64,000 nucleotides of DNA from Renibacterium sp043789415 (GCF_043789415.1 NZ_JBDLLW010000001.1:1240001-1304000); one strand, 5' to 3'. Positions 48,896 through 58,480 are shown, numbered from the stretch's first letter. Made by a program: numbers and translations. The notes: generated from the sequence alone by a model not told the origin.

Positions 48896-50955
48896 CCCTG
48901 AGCCTGAATGGCGGTAATCGCCACGGTATTGACGATGTCTTCAACGGTGCAGCCGCGGGAGAGATCGTTGATCGGCTTGCGCAGGCCCTGTAGCACCGGG
49001 CCGACGGCGACCGCTCCCGAGGACTGCTGCACCGCCTTATACGTGTTGTTGCCGGTGTTGAGGTCGGGGAAGATGAAGACCGTGGCCTGCCCGGCGACCT
49101 GAGAACTGGGGAGCTTGGAAGCGGCGATCGAAGCGTCCACCGCGGCGTCGTACTGGATCGGGCCCTCCACCGCCAGATCGGGCCGCCGGGCTCGCACCAG
49201 CTCGGTGGCATGCCGCACTTGGTCCACCGCGGCACCCGAACCGGATTCTCCCGTCGAGTAGGAGAGCATCGCAATTCTGGGCTGCACCCCGAATTGCGCC
49301 GCGGTCTGGGCCGAGGCGATGGCGATATCCGCGAGTTGTTCCTCATTGGGCTCAGGATTGACCGCGCAGTCACCGTAAACCAATACCCGGTCGGGGAGCA
49401 GCATCAGGAACACCGAGGAGACGATCTTCACACCCTCGGCGGTCTTCACGAATTCCAGGGCCGGTCTGATGGTGTTCGCGGTGGTGTGCGCCGCTCCCGA
49501 GACCATGCCGTCCAGCACCCCCAGCTGGACCATCATGGTGCCGAAATAGGAAGCTTCCAGCATGATCTCCCGAGCCCGGCTGAGGTCCATTCCCTTGTGT
49601 GCCCGCAAACGCGCATACTCTTCAGCGAAGCCTTCCAGGAGCTCGCTATTCGCCGGATCGATCACGGTGATGCCGCGCAGATCGACACCGTGGCCGGCCG
49701 CCAGGTCTCGCACCTGAGTTTCCGGGCCCAGAATGGTCAGTTCGCAAACATCTCGGCGGCGCAGGATCTCCGCGGCCCGAAGAATCCGTGGATCCTGGCC
49801 TTCGGGCAGCACGATGTGCTTGCGGTCCTGACGGGCTCTTTCAATCAGTTCATGCAGGAAGCGCAAGGGCGTCATCCTGACCGGCCGTGGGATCTCCAAA
49901 CGTTCCAGCAGTTCTGCCTCATCAACGCGTTTCGCCCATTCGCCGAGCGCGGCCGCGGCTTTACGACTTTGCGATGACCAGATCTCACTGCGCACCTCAC
50001 TGACCCGTTTTGCCGTGCTGTAGGTATCCTCCGGACTGGCGAAAATCGGAAAGGGAGCGCCGCCGAGCAGCGGGTAGATATGTGCGTCCGGGGAGAGCCC
50101 GCCGGTCAGGATCATCCCGGAAGGCACCGGGAACTCCGGTGAGAAACTGGAGGCCAAGGTGGCGATAATGATGTCAGCCCGGTCACCGGGGACGATCACC
50201 AGAGCGCCGGATTCCAGCACATGCAGGAAGTTCCCAACACTCATCGCCGCTACTTTGATCGATTCGACATCCCGCTCCCGCTCCGCGCTGCCGGCAATCT
50301 GCCGCAGGCCCAGGGAACTCGCCACCTCACCCACCGTCGGCTGGACGATCTCGTCGATCTCCGGCAGGATGTAGACCGGTTTGCCGGAGGCTCCGGGGCG
50401 CAGCTCAGCGGCGATTCCGGTGAGCTGATCGGCGTCCGCGCGATTGACCATCATCGCCAGCAAGGAGCAATTCGCGGCGGCGAGTTCCTTCCGCGTCACA
50501 TCCACGGCGTCGGCGACCTCCGCTGTGGTGCGGCCCTTCGCGTTCACCACGGCGAGCACTGTGCAGCCGAGGTCATTAGCCAACCGGGCGTTCACATCGA
50601 ATTCGACGGCGGCATCCTGCCCGGTGAGGTCGGTGCCCTCAACGATGACGACATCCACCTCGCGAGCGATCTCACTGTAGATCGCTACGCAGCGAGCATC
50701 GATTTCCTCACGATCACCCGAGGCGAGGAGCCCACGTGCCTCTTCGGCCGTCAACCCGGCTCGGCATACTCCAGCGCCCAGATCAAAGCGGCGCGCCACC
50801 ATGGCGACCATCGGATCCGCTTCGACGTCGTCCACGATCGGTCGGAAGAAGCCGATCCGATCAGCGCGCCGGTGCAGGGCGTCCGCCAGCCCAAGGGTGA
50901 TGAGCGATTTGCCGGATCCCGGCGTCGCAGCGCTGACGTAGATTCCCTGGGTCAC
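48892..50955 (-). CDS. pta: phosphate acetyltransferase
   Basis: 687 residues. An N-terminal P-loop domain of the BioD type (SAATPGSGKSLITLGLADAL), a DRTGG domain (about 210-320) and the C-terminal catalytic domain (VLPEGQDPRILRAAEIL, FIFPDLNTGNNTYKAVQ). Transfers acetyl between CoA and phosphate. The long form usually is regulated by metabolites. The start is GTG 50955; a degenerate hexamer CAGGAT lies 6 nt before it. Confidence 0.95.
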   Translation of the reverse strand: MTQGIYVSAATPGSGKSLITLGLADALHRRADRIGFFRPIVDDVEADPMVAMVARRFDLGAGVCRAGLTAEEARGLLASGDREEIDARCVAIYSEIAREVDVVIVEGTDLTGQDAAVEFDVNARLANDLGCTVLAVVNAKGRTTAEVADAVDVTRKELAAANCSLLAMMVNRADADQLTGIAAELRPGASGKPVYILPEIDEIVQPTVGEVASSLGLRQIAGSAERERDVESIKVAAMSVGNFLHVLESGALVIVPGDRADIIIATLASSFSPEFPVPSGMILTGGLSPDAHIYPLLGGAPFPIFASPEDTYSTAKRVSEVRSEIWSSQSRKAAAALGEWAKRVDEAELLERLEIPRPVRMTPLRFLHELIERARQDRKHIVLPEGQDPRILRAAEILRRRDVCELTILGPETQVRDLAAGHGVDLRGITVIDPANSELLEGFAEEYARLRAHKGMDLSRAREIMLEASYFGTMMVQLGVLDGMVSGAAHTTANTIRPALEFVKTAEGVKIVSSVFLMLLPDRVLVYGDCAVNPEPNEEQLADIAIASAQTAAQFGVQPRIAMLSYSTGESGSGAAVDQVRHATELVRARRPDLAVEGPIQYDAAVDASIAASKLPSSQVAGQATVFIFPDLNTGNNTYKAVQQSSGAVAVGPVLQGLRKPINDLSRGCTVEDIVNTVAITAIQAQG

Positions 50956-51052
50956 CCTCTTATCCTGCCAAAGACCTTCCCCTGATGGGGAGGATTGTGA
51001 GCAAAACCTCGGAGCTCAGTGTTGCCGGGCCAAGCGATTCGCGGCGCTGAAC

Positions 51053-52726
51053 TCAGCCCGGTGTACAGGCGCCGTTATTGGCCAGCAGCCCCACCAGGGT
51101 ATCTTTCGCCCCGGCGTCACCGTTATAGGCAGCTACCGCTAGGCCTTGCAGGTACTCCTTGGTGATCGGAGGTCCCGGAGGCTTGCTCGGAGTGTTACTC
51201 GGCGTGCCGGGTGAGCTGCTGCTCGCCGGCGGGGAGGGCGGCGTCGTGCCGTTGCTCGCCGGCGGGGCGGAACTGCTCGGCGGCGTCGTGCCAGTCGTCG
51301 CGGTCTTACCGAGCAGCTGGGCTACCTTTTGCTGACTCAGCTTGAAATCAGGGTAGGTGGGGAAATCTGTCTGCCCCGGTACATCGGAGACCAGATCGGG
51401 CGGCCCGAGGATGAGTTTCTTCACCGGCTGGGATTGGGATTTGAGCGCCAGATCGATGAAGCTGCCGATCTGCGCGGTGGTGATATCCGACTCGATGATC
51501 TTAGTGCCGGCCTTCACGATCTCGGTGAACTTGGTGAAAAGCGTCAGCGGATTCATCTGCTTGATCATCGCCTGCACCACGCACTGCTGACGTTGATTTC
51601 TCGCGTAGTCGTTGACCCACTCACGCGAACGGGCGTACCAGAGCGCCTGATAACCGCTCAGCGTCTGCTCGCCGGGAGCTATCCAGCCCTCGGGCGGTTT
51701 ATGTCCGCCACCGACGTTGTCGAGCGCCTCGCCGCTGATCGGCACCCAGTTACCGGCGTTGATCTTGACCCCGCCCATCAGATCGATGAGTTGCGAGAAC
51801 TGGTCCATATCAGCGATCACATAGGCCTGCATCTTAATGCCCAGAATCGCACTGACGGTCTCCAGCATGGCCTGCCCACCGGGATCACCCACTCCGGGGT
51901 AGAGCGAGGAGTACTTTTCATTGACCTTGGAATAGAGATTGCCGATGATGCACTCATTGCCGCAGTTGAAAGCGCCGTCGGTGCCGTCGACGCCGTCACC
52001 AGTGGTGAGAGCGGCCTTCATCGGAGAGTCATCCGGGAACGGGGCGTTCTGCAGATTGCGTGGAATGCTCACCGTGAGGGTTGCTCCGGTTTCCGCGTCG
52101 ACGCTGATCGCCATAATGCTGTCGGGGCGGCGTCCTACTCGATCTGATCCGGCGTCGCCGCCCATCATCAGGATGTTGTAGCGGCCATTGATCGGGTTCA
52201 GCGATGGCTTGGTATAGCTTTTATCGGGACCTAAGCTCTGAGAAGCGGAGAAGATATCTCCCAGAGCGTTGCGCCCAACGTTCAGCAGATAGGCTGCATA
52301 GGCCGTGCTGCCGCTGGTGAGCACCAGCAAGGGAACCAGCACCACGATGACGGCGGCCTTCATTCCGCCGTTGAGCTTGGGGAAGCGGATCAGCCGCAGC
52401 ACGTCGATGAAGCTGAAAAGGTACCAGGCCGAAACCACCAGCAAGCCGATGATCAGCACCATGGAAGCGACGGGGTGGGTCACCAGATTGAAAAGCCAAA
52501 CCCGGCTGGTCAAAGAGGAGAGGATCAGATAACTCCCGGCAGCCCAGATGAGCGCCGCGATGCCGAGGAAGAGCCAGCGGAGCTTACGCGGCCCGCGCAA
52601 GAAGTGCACAGCACCGGGCAGGAAAGCGTTGAGCACCAAGAGACCGAAGACCGCGCCCTTGGAAGGTACTGCCGTGATCGATCTGGGATGCCGAGGAACC
52701 GCAGGAGCAGCCGCACGACGTCCCAT
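51053..52726 (-). CDS. LytR-CpsA-Psr (LCP) family cell-wall ligase
   Basis: 557 residues. Three or four N-terminal membrane helices (about 25-160) are followed by an extracellular LCP domain (NILMMGGDAGSDRVGRRPDSIM, with the Arg/Asp residues that bind polyprenyl phosphates) and a Pro/Ser/Thr tail. LCP enzymes attach secondary polymers to peptidoglycan. The ATG at 52726 has AAAGG 7 nt upstream; an earlier in-frame start at 52762 lacks this. The neighbouring hexosaminidase also acts on the wall. Confidence 0.9.
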   Translation of the reverse strand: MGRRAAAPAVPRHPRSITAVPSKGAVFGLLVLNAFLPGAVHFLRGPRKLRWLFLGIAALIWAAGSYLILSSLTSRVWLFNLVTHPVASMVLIIGLLVVSAWYLFSFIDVLRLIRFPKLNGGMKAAVIVVLVPLLVLTSGSTAYAAYLLNVGRNALGDIFSASQSLGPDKSYTKPSLNPINGRYNILMMGGDAGSDRVGRRPDSIMAISVDAETGATLTVSIPRNLQNAPFPDDSPMKAALTTGDGVDGTDGAFNCGNECIIGNLYSKVNEKYSSLYPGVGDPGGQAMLETVSAILGIKMQAYVIADMDQFSQLIDLMGGVKINAGNWVPISGEALDNVGGGHKPPEGWIAPGEQTLSGYQALWYARSREWVNDYARNQRQQCVVQAMIKQMNPLTLFTKFTEIVKAGTKIIESDITTAQIGSFIDLALKSQSQPVKKLILGPPDLVSDVPGQTDFPTYPDFKLSQQKVAQLLGKTATTGTTPPSSSAPPASNGTTPPSPPASSSSPGTPSNTPSKPPGPPITKEYLQGLAVAAYNGDAGAKDTLVGLLANNGACTPG

Positions 52727-52836
52727 TTCACACCTTTCACGAAGGCCGATCGAAACACTCATCGATCAAGCTCGAAGTATTGTCGAAGCCGACCCCCACA
52801 GCGACCTTTTTCCTGACAGCCTACCGGATGAGCCTT

Positions 52837-54450
52837 TCAGACTGGCTTGCCGATAGCAGCCACTTTGGCTTTGAACTTGCTATAGCTTTCGCTTGGTTGC
52901 AGCGGATTCCAGATCTTCTGAGACATCGCCCAAAGCAGCGGTGTGACGCCGGCAGCCACTTGCGCCTCGGTCTGGGCGCCTGGATTCTCACTCCAGATGG
53001 AGAAGGCGGCACCTAGGACCGACGCCGTGACCGGAGCTGCCAGGATCTGCGGCTTTTCCGAACCGTCCTGCTGAGCGAGCGGCGAGAAGACGCCGACCGA
53101 CCATTCGTTGTAGAGATCCTCGGCGGAGGGCGGATAGCCGTCCGCCGCCGCGTCGATGACGTAATAAAGGTAGGAGTCGGCGTAGTTGATCACCTGGTGG
53201 CCGCCATTCAGGAAAGCTTGCAAGGGCGCCATCGGCCAATCCCAGTTCGTCCAATGCGTCACCTGAATGCTGCTGTCCAGCTTGACCTTAGAGGTGAAAC
53301 GGTAGAACTCATCGTTCCAGGCCTGCACCGTCTTGCCCTTGGAGCGCAGATAGCTGTTCAGCTCATTGGCATAGCCCACCAGGGCATCAGCAACTCGCGC
53401 ACCGGCTCCGTAACGCTGCCGGGCATAGTCGAGCAATTGCTGAAAGTCATCATCCGCCGAGGGCAGGTCAACGTATTCGTCCATCCCGATATGCCAGGAT
53501 GGTCCCGGGAAGAGCGGCAGGAACTCATTGATCAAATCCATCACCAGCGTTCGTGCCGCAGGCTTGGAGATGTCCAGGTTCTGCTGATGCACCAGTCCGT
53601 CGTTCTCCACCAAACGCAGCTCCGGGTGGGCTTTGAGAATGAACTTCATATGACTCGGTACATCCAGATCCGGTACCACCGTGACGTGGTACTTCGCCGC
53701 GAAGGCCACGATATCCCGAATGTCCTGCTGGCTGAGCCGCTGTGCGGACACCACCTCGGGATGGCTCAGGCTCTCGATCCGGAACCCCTCATCCTCGGAG
53801 AAGTGCAGTTGCAGGGTGTTCAACTTCATCCAGGCCAGGCTCTTGACCTGCTCCAGAATCCAGTTCTTGGTGTAGAACTTCCTGCCGATATCCAGGTTGA
53901 GGCTGCGCACCGGGCGATCCGGCCAGTCCAGAATGGTTCCGGCGGGCACTCCCTGAGTGGCCTTCAGGCTCTGCAAGAGCGAGCGGCTGCCGTAGAAGAC
54001 ACCGGCCGGGGTCACTCCGGTGATGCTCAGACTCTGTGCGGCGACCAGGCGATAGGCTTCCTGCCCGCTGCTCCCGGCCACACTGCCGAGACTCAGTAAG
54101 ATATCTCCGGGCTGGGCCTGGGCGGCGGTGCCGCTGATCACGGGCACCGTCCCGGAAGCCGGTTTGACGATGCTCGCAAGCTCGGCGCTCAGTAGCTGGG
54201 CGTCGGCGTTCAGCGCCGTGCTGCTCGGATCAATCAAGATGCGCGGCGCCGCTCCGGGTTTCCAGCTAGCGGTGCCGTTAGCGGTGAACTGTCGAACCGA
54301 AGGAGCAATCGAAAGTGGTGTGGCGGCGGCCTGAGCCTGAGTCGTGGTCGGCTGAGTTGCCTGGGCCGGGCTCGGCGGAAGGACGAAAGAAGCGATCGCA
54401 GTGAGCAGCACGGTGAAGAGCGCGGCACCGGCGAGTCGGAAAGCGGCCAT
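52837..54450 (-). CDS. secreted glycoside hydrolase family 20 beta-N-acetylhexosaminidase
   Basis: 537 residues. A signal peptide is cut near AQA at about 30. A GH20b-like N-terminal domain precedes the TIM barrel, with the catalytic Asp-Glu pair in WHIGMDEYVD, YTKNWILEQVKSLAWMKLNTLQLHFSEDEGF as the barrel start and a Trp-rich pocket (HWTNWDWP). Releases terminal N-acetylhexosamines from chitin or wall fragments. Start ATG 54450, because TAAGCT lies exactly 6 nt upstream; an ATG two codons earlier would overlap that spacer. Confidence 0.9.
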   Translation of the reverse strand: MAAFRLAGAALFTVLLTAIASFVLPPSPAQATQPTTTQAQAAATPLSIAPSVRQFTANGTASWKPGAAPRILIDPSSTALNADAQLLSAELASIVKPASGTVPVISGTAAQAQPGDILLSLGSVAGSSGQEAYRLVAAQSLSITGVTPAGVFYGSRSLLQSLKATQGVPAGTILDWPDRPVRSLNLDIGRKFYTKNWILEQVKSLAWMKLNTLQLHFSEDEGFRIESLSHPEVVSAQRLSQQDIRDIVAFAAKYHVTVVPDLDVPSHMKFILKAHPELRLVENDGLVHQQNLDISKPAARTLVMDLINEFLPLFPGPSWHIGMDEYVDLPSADDDFQQLLDYARQRYGAGARVADALVGYANELNSYLRSKGKTVQAWNDEFYRFTSKVKLDSSIQVTHWTNWDWPMAPLQAFLNGGHQVINYADSYLYYVIDAAADGYPPSAEDLYNEWSVGVFSPLAQQDGSEKPQILAAPVTASVLGAAFSIWSENPGAQTEAQVAAGVTPLLWAMSQKIWNPLQPSESYSKFKAKVAAIGKPV

Positions 54451-54456
54451 ACTCAT

Positions 54457-54462
54457 AGCTTA
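54457..54462 (-). promoter_or_regulatory. -10 hexamer of leaderless GH20 gene
   Basis: TAAGCT on the minus strand, exactly 6 nt before ATG 54450. Confidence 0.5.
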
Positions 54463-54505
54463 GGCGGCCCGGCAAGGCAGCTCTTGACCTTTGTCCGAAT
54501 TCACG

Positions 54506-54529
54506 ATTACCTAATGAACATTCGGTAAG
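54506..54529. promoter_or_regulatory. PaaR-type operator upstream of paaI-paaK-paaR
   Basis: TTACC and GGTAA arms separated by 12 bp, inside a wider GATTAC/GTAATC palindrome. It matches the paaZ site at 16 of 24 positions and lies between a TTGACC -35-like hexamer (54484) and the paaI start. Autoregulation of paaR is implied. Confidence 0.6.
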
Positions 54530-54547
54530 TAATCATTGGAGATGATC

Positions 54548-55009
54548 GTGACGCATCCCTTGCTCGCCCACGATGCCGCCTCAGCCTGGCTGGGCGTGAC
54601 CATTGAAGAGCTCTCCGAAGGCCACGCCACTTTGTCGATGACGTTGCGAGCCGAAATGATGAACGGTTTCGGCACCAGCCACGGCGGAATGATCTTCGCT
54701 TTTGCCGATTCGGCCTTCGCCTTCGCTTGTAATCCCCGGGATTCAGACGGCAGCACTCAGACAGTGGCTTCCGGGGTGGATGTGAACTTCCTGGCTCCTT
54801 CCTACGCCGGACAGAAGCTCTTGGCAGTGGCGAACCGGCGGGCCAGCAGCGGCCGCAGCGGGCTCTACGACGTCCAGGTCTTCGCCCTTCCGGCGACGGG
54901 CTCGGCTGCTGACTGCGGAGCTGACGACGTCGAACGGCAGTTGATCGCTGAATTCCGGGGACGCTGCCGAACCATTCCGACTAAGTCCGCCCAGCCCAGT
55001 GGCAGTTAA
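54548..55009 (+). CDS. paaI: hotdog-fold acyl-CoA thioesterase PaaI
   Basis: 153 residues. The hotdog core MNGFGTSHGGMIFAFADSAFAFACN holds the catalytic Asp, and the length is typical. It releases CoA from dead-end aryl-CoA intermediates of phenylacetate breakdown. The GTG at 54548 has GGAG 6 nt upstream; ATG 54542 and TTG 54536 are less well placed. First gene of an operon with paaK and paaR. Confidence 0.9.
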   Translation: MTHPLLAHDAASAWLGVTIEELSEGHATLSMTLRAEMMNGFGTSHGGMIFAFADSAFAFACNPRDSDGSTQTVASGVDVNFLAPSYAGQKLLAVANRRASSGRSGLYDVQVFALPATGSAADCGADDVERQLIAEFRGRCRTIPTKSAQPSGS

Positions 55010-55049
55010 TCCAGACCGCATCTCGCCAGGATCCACCAGAGAGGGCATG

Positions 55050-56348
55050 ATGAGCGAACCGCTGAATTCCGAGACCGAGTTCTTCGACCGGGAAGCGATC
55101 GAAGAACTCCAGTTACGCCGGCTGCAGCGCACCGTGAGCTACGCCTACGATCGGGTGCCGCTCTACCAACGGAAGTTCGACGAGGCCGGAGTGCGCCCAG
55201 AAGATCTACGGAGCTTGGCCGATCTAGCTAAGTTCCCCTTCACCACCAAGGAGGATCTGCGCGCAGAGTACCCCTTCGGAATGTTTGCCGTTCCCCAGGC
55301 CGAGGTCTCCAGAATCCATGCCTCTTCGGGCACCACCGGTCAGCCCACAGTGGTCGGTTACACCCGCAATGATCTGCGGAACTGGGCTGACCTGGTGGCC
55401 AGATCAATGCGCGCCTCGGGTGCTCGACCGGGCCACAAAGTGCACATCGCCTACGGCTACGGCCTGTTCACCGGCGGACTGGGGGCGCATTACGGGGCTG
55501 AGTCGCTCGGTTGCACCGTGATTCCGATGTCCGGCGGGCAGACCGAGAAACAGGTCCAGCTCATTCAGGACTTCGAACCAGAGGTCATCATGTGCACACC
55601 GACCTATTTGCTGACCATTATGGACGCTTTCACTCAGCGGGGAGTCGACCCGCGCAGCACTTCCCTGAAATACGCGATCTGCGGAGCCGAGCCGTGGACC
55701 GAGGAGATGAGGCATGAGTTGGAAACCGGCCTCGATCTCAAGGCCTGCGACATCTATGGCCTCTCCGAGGTGATGGGGCCCGGAGTCGCCGGCGAATTCG
55801 TCGAAACCCAGGACGGCTCGCATCTCTGGGAGGACCATTTCCGCCCCGAGATCCTGGACCCGTTCAACCTGGAGACCGCACTTCCCGACGGCGAAACCGG
55901 CGAGCTGGTTTTCACCACACTGACCAAAGAAGCGCTGCCGGTCATCCGATACCGCACCAAGGATCTGACTCGTTTGCTGCCCGGTACAGCTCGCCCCGGC
56001 ATGCGGCGGATGGAGCGAATCGGCGGCCGCACAGACGATATGATCATCCTGCGCGGAGTGAATCTCTTCCCCTCGCAAATCGAGGAAATCGCGTTGCGCA
56101 TCCCGGCGCTCAGCCCGCATTTCCAGCTTGAAATTTCCAGGCCAGACAGGATGGATGAATTGACCGTGCGGATCGAACCACGCGAAGGCACCAGCTCCGC
56201 GGAACGAGACGCTGCCGCAATCCGGCTTCGGCAAGAAATCAAGGTGCAGATCGGTTCTTCGGCCCTGGTGGCCCTGGCGGAACCCGGCAGCCTGGCTCGC
56301 TCCAATGGAAAACTGCGCAGGGTCTACGATGTGCGAAACAAAGCATGA
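55050..56348 (+). CDS. paaK: phenylacetate-CoA ligase
   Basis: 432 residues of the AMP-forming ligase family; activates phenylacetate to phenylacetyl-CoA, the substrate of PaaABCE. Motifs: SSGTTGQPTVVGYT (ATP loop), CGAEPWTEEMR, DIYGLSEVMGPGVA, and a C-terminal Lys in RSNGKLRRVYDV. The ATG at 55050 has GAGAGGG just upstream; an ATG one codon earlier is closer to it than usual. It overlaps the paaR start (ATGA). Confidence 0.95.
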   Translation: MSEPLNSETEFFDREAIEELQLRRLQRTVSYAYDRVPLYQRKFDEAGVRPEDLRSLADLAKFPFTTKEDLRAEYPFGMFAVPQAEVSRIHASSGTTGQPTVVGYTRNDLRNWADLVARSMRASGARPGHKVHIAYGYGLFTGGLGAHYGAESLGCTVIPMSGGQTEKQVQLIQDFEPEVIMCTPTYLLTIMDAFTQRGVDPRSTSLKYAICGAEPWTEEMRHELETGLDLKACDIYGLSEVMGPGVAGEFVETQDGSHLWEDHFRPEILDPFNLETALPDGETGELVFTTLTKEALPVIRYRTKDLTRLLPGTARPGMRRMERIGGRTDDMIILRGVNLFPSQIEEIALRIPALSPHFQLEISRPDRMDELTVRIEPREGTSSAERDAAAIRLRQEIKVQIGSSALVALAEPGSLARSNGKLRRVYDVRNKA

Positions 56349-56953
56349 GCCAGGCCGATAAGGACGGCGGAATTCGCAGAGGGCGCCCCGGTTACGATCA
56401 GGAGACCGTGCTGCGGGTGGCGGTTGAGGCCTTTAACCAACATGGCTACGAAGCGACTTCGATGGGAGTGCTCGCCGAGAATCTCGGCATCTCGAAGTCC
56501 GCTATCTATCATCATGTGGCGAGCAAGGAAGAACTCCTGGAACTCGCTCTGGAGGAAGCCCTGGGCGGGTTGGAAGCCATCTTGAAAACTCCCGCTGAAC
56601 CGGGCGGCCTTCCGGTCGACCGCTTGGAATACGTGCTCCGTGAAACCATCGCGGTCTTGGTTGCCAAGCTGCCCTATGTCACCTTGCTGCTCAGGCTGCG
56701 CGGCAATACCGAGATGGAACGCGGCGCCCTGGCTCGGCGTCGTGAATTCGACCGCCAGGTCTCTGCCCTGGTCGCCGCAGCGCAAGCGGACGGTTCGCTG
56801 CGTAATGATATTGACCCGCGGACCGCGGAACGCCTGCTCTACGGCACGATTAACTCCATTGTGGAATGGTACCGGCCGGGTGGCCCCCTGACGGCGCAGA
56901 AGCTGGCAGACGATGTGATCGCCATGCTCTTCGGCGGTCTCCGCCAGGGGTGA
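56345..56953 (+). CDS. paaR: TetR family regulator, probable PaaR
   Basis: 202 residues. The helix-turn-helix (about 20-60: VAVEAFNQHGYEATSMGVLAENLGISKSAIYHHVASKEELL) precedes a ligand domain. Co-translated with paaK (ATGA overlap). PaaR of actinobacteria represses paa genes until phenylacetyl-CoA binds. The three similar palindromes at paaA, paaI and paaZ are the likely targets in this genome. Confidence 0.85.
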   Translation: MSQADKDGGIRRGRPGYDQETVLRVAVEAFNQHGYEATSMGVLAENLGISKSAIYHHVASKEELLELALEEALGGLEAILKTPAEPGGLPVDRLEYVLRETIAVLVAKLPYVTLLLRLRGNTEMERGALARRREFDRQVSALVAAAQADGSLRNDIDPRTAERLLYGTINSIVEWYRPGGPLTAQKLADDVIAMLFGGLRQG

Positions 56954-56984
56954 AGCAGCTAAATCAGCTGCCGGTAGCTCTAGT

Positions 56985-57872
56985 TCAGGGCAACAGAACC
57001 CAGCGCCCGCGCTGCCCGCCCCGCAGCAAGCGATCAGCCACCTCGGCAGCTTCACCGAAGCCGAAAGTACCCGCAATACGCAGATCCAGTTCACCATCGA
57101 CGGCCAGCTGGAAGAATTCGGTAAGCCGAGGATCATTACCCGTCATCTGGACGACCCTGATCGAGATTCCGCGCTCTGATTCAGGGGAGTTACCTGGGAT
57201 CACCCCAGAATAAGCGCCTCCGTCGTGAAGTGCACCGAGCGCTTTGGCCCCTAAAGCAGCCGCGTCGAAAACCGCATCGAAACCACCCACGGGGATCTCA
57301 GTGATGAACTCGGCCTCGGCAGATCGAATGAACTCTGCATCCGAAGGCCTTGCCAGGCCGCTGACTTCGAACCCTGCCCGGCGGGCCAGGCTGAGCGCGA
57401 AACCGCCCACCGCTCCGGCGGCGCCGGTCACCAGTAGCTTCCTGCCCTCCGCCGCGCCCAGTAAATCCAGCCCCTGGGCCGCGGTGAGCGAGTTCATCGG
57501 CAGGCTCGCCGCCTGCACCGCGCTGATGGTCTGGGGCAACTCAGCGAGAGCAACAGCAGGCAGCACAGCGTATTCCGCTAAGGTTCCATAGGGCTTCGCC
57601 ATCCCGGCGGACTGCACCCCGGCCACCAGCGAACCGAGCCCGGTCTCCACACCCTCCCCCAGCTGGACCACTTCGCCCGCCACATCCCAGCCCAGGCCGA
57701 CGTCCTGCACCTGGTCTAAGCCCATCGCTTGCAAATAGCCTCGAACATGGACGTCGACCGGATTGATGGATGCCGCGTGCACCTTGAGCAACACCTCTCC
57801 GGGTCCGGCTACCGGTGGTTCCAGTTCGATGACCCGCACGAGCGCGGATGCCTGATTGACGATTGCTTTCAT
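56985..57872 (-). CDS. zinc-independent NADP-dependent alcohol dehydrogenase/quinone reductase (MDR)
   Basis: 295 residues, quinone-oxidoreductase branch of the medium-chain dehydrogenases: HAASINPVDVHVRGYL, VGLGWDVAGEVVQLGEGV, and VTGAAGAVGGFALSLARR for NADPH binding. No structural zinc Cys cluster. The ATG has AAGGAG upstream. Divergent from an HxlR regulator, a common pairing for control by reactive carbonyls or quinones. Confidence 0.88.
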   Translation of the reverse strand: MKAIVNQASALVRVIELEPPVAGPGEVLLKVHAASINPVDVHVRGYLQAMGLDQVQDVGLGWDVAGEVVQLGEGVETGLGSLVAGVQSAGMAKPYGTLAEYAVLPAVALAELPQTISAVQAASLPMNSLTAAQGLDLLGAAEGRKLLVTGAAGAVGGFALSLARRAGFEVSGLARPSDAEFIRSAEAEFITEIPVGGFDAVFDAAALGAKALGALHDGGAYSGVIPGNSPESERGISIRVVQMTGNDPRLTEFFQLAVDGELDLRIAGTFGFGEAAEVADRLLRGGQRGRWVLLP

Positions 57873-57887
57873 CGATTCTTCTCCTTG

Positions 57888-57937
57888 ACTAATGATGCTT
57901 GACCTGCACTAGATTAGTTGGGCTACTCTCTATTAGT
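57888..57937. promoter_or_regulatory. divergent operator region between MDR and HxlR genes
   Basis: ACTAAT at 57888 and ATTAGT at 57913 and 57932 form inverted and direct repeats around a TTGACC hexamer (57899). HxlR proteins bind such short AT-containing palindromes (with AGTAAGTAC at 57934 also suggestive). The exact operator cannot be fixed. Confidence 0.4.
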
Positions 57938-57983
57938 AAGTACGAACTTTGAAGTGCCTACCGCTCCGAGAGGAAACCCCGAT

Positions 57984-58394
57984 TTGCCAACCTTGACCAT
58001 GGCGCAGCAGCGCCAACAGGCTAAAGCCTCCTACGATGCCTTTCTGGCGGTCTGCCCCAGCAGGCAGCTATTGAATAGAATCGGCGATAAATGGATTGCC
58101 CTGGTGCTATCGGCCCTGGATCAGGGCCCACTGAGATATTCGGAACTCAGCCGGCGAATTGCGGGGGTGAGCCAAAAGATGCTCACCCAATCCCTGCGGA
58201 ATCTGGAGCGGGACGGTTTGATTCGAAGAACCGTAACTGCGTCCGTCCCGGTTCGAGTGGACTATGAAATGACCGATTTGGGGAAATCGCTCTACGTCAT
58301 TGTCTTGCAGCTCAAATGCTGGGCGGAAAACAATATGGGCGTCATTCTGGCCCGCCGAGAGGAATTCGATTCGGCGAGCCAAGCCGCCAGCTGA
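57984..58394 (+). CDS. HxlR family transcriptional regulator
   Basis: 136 residues. The winged-helix domain begins VCPSRQLLNRIGDKWIALVLSALDQGPLRYSELSRRI, with the Cys that serves as the redox sensor in several HxlR members, then SQKMLTQSLRNLERDGLIRR and YEMTDLGKSL. Start uncertain: TTG 57984 has AGAGGA upstream, ATG 57999 and GTG 57954 are alternatives. Probably controls the divergent oxidoreductase. Confidence 0.82.
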   Translation: MPTLTMAQQRQQAKASYDAFLAVCPSRQLLNRIGDKWIALVLSALDQGPLRYSELSRRIAGVSQKMLTQSLRNLERDGLIRRTVTASVPVRVDYEMTDLGKSLYVIVLQLKCWAENNMGVILARREEFDSASQAAS

Positions 58395-58451
58395 AACGGA
58401 AAACTACCCCTAGGCAACCGAATAGGCGGAAAAACCGGTCGAGCAATACAG

Positions 58452-58480
58452 TTGTCAAGCCACTTTGCCAAGAGTATGTT
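58452..58480 (+). promoter_or_regulatory. promoter of the MFS-Usp operon
   Basis: TTGTCA (58452-58457), 17-bp spacer, TATGTT (58475-58480). Confidence 0.55.

Noticed and set aside
53197..54099. 300-codon plus-strand frame opposite the GH20 gene
   Set aside because: The hexosaminidase reading is complete with signal peptide and catalytic DE pair; the antisense frame has no features.
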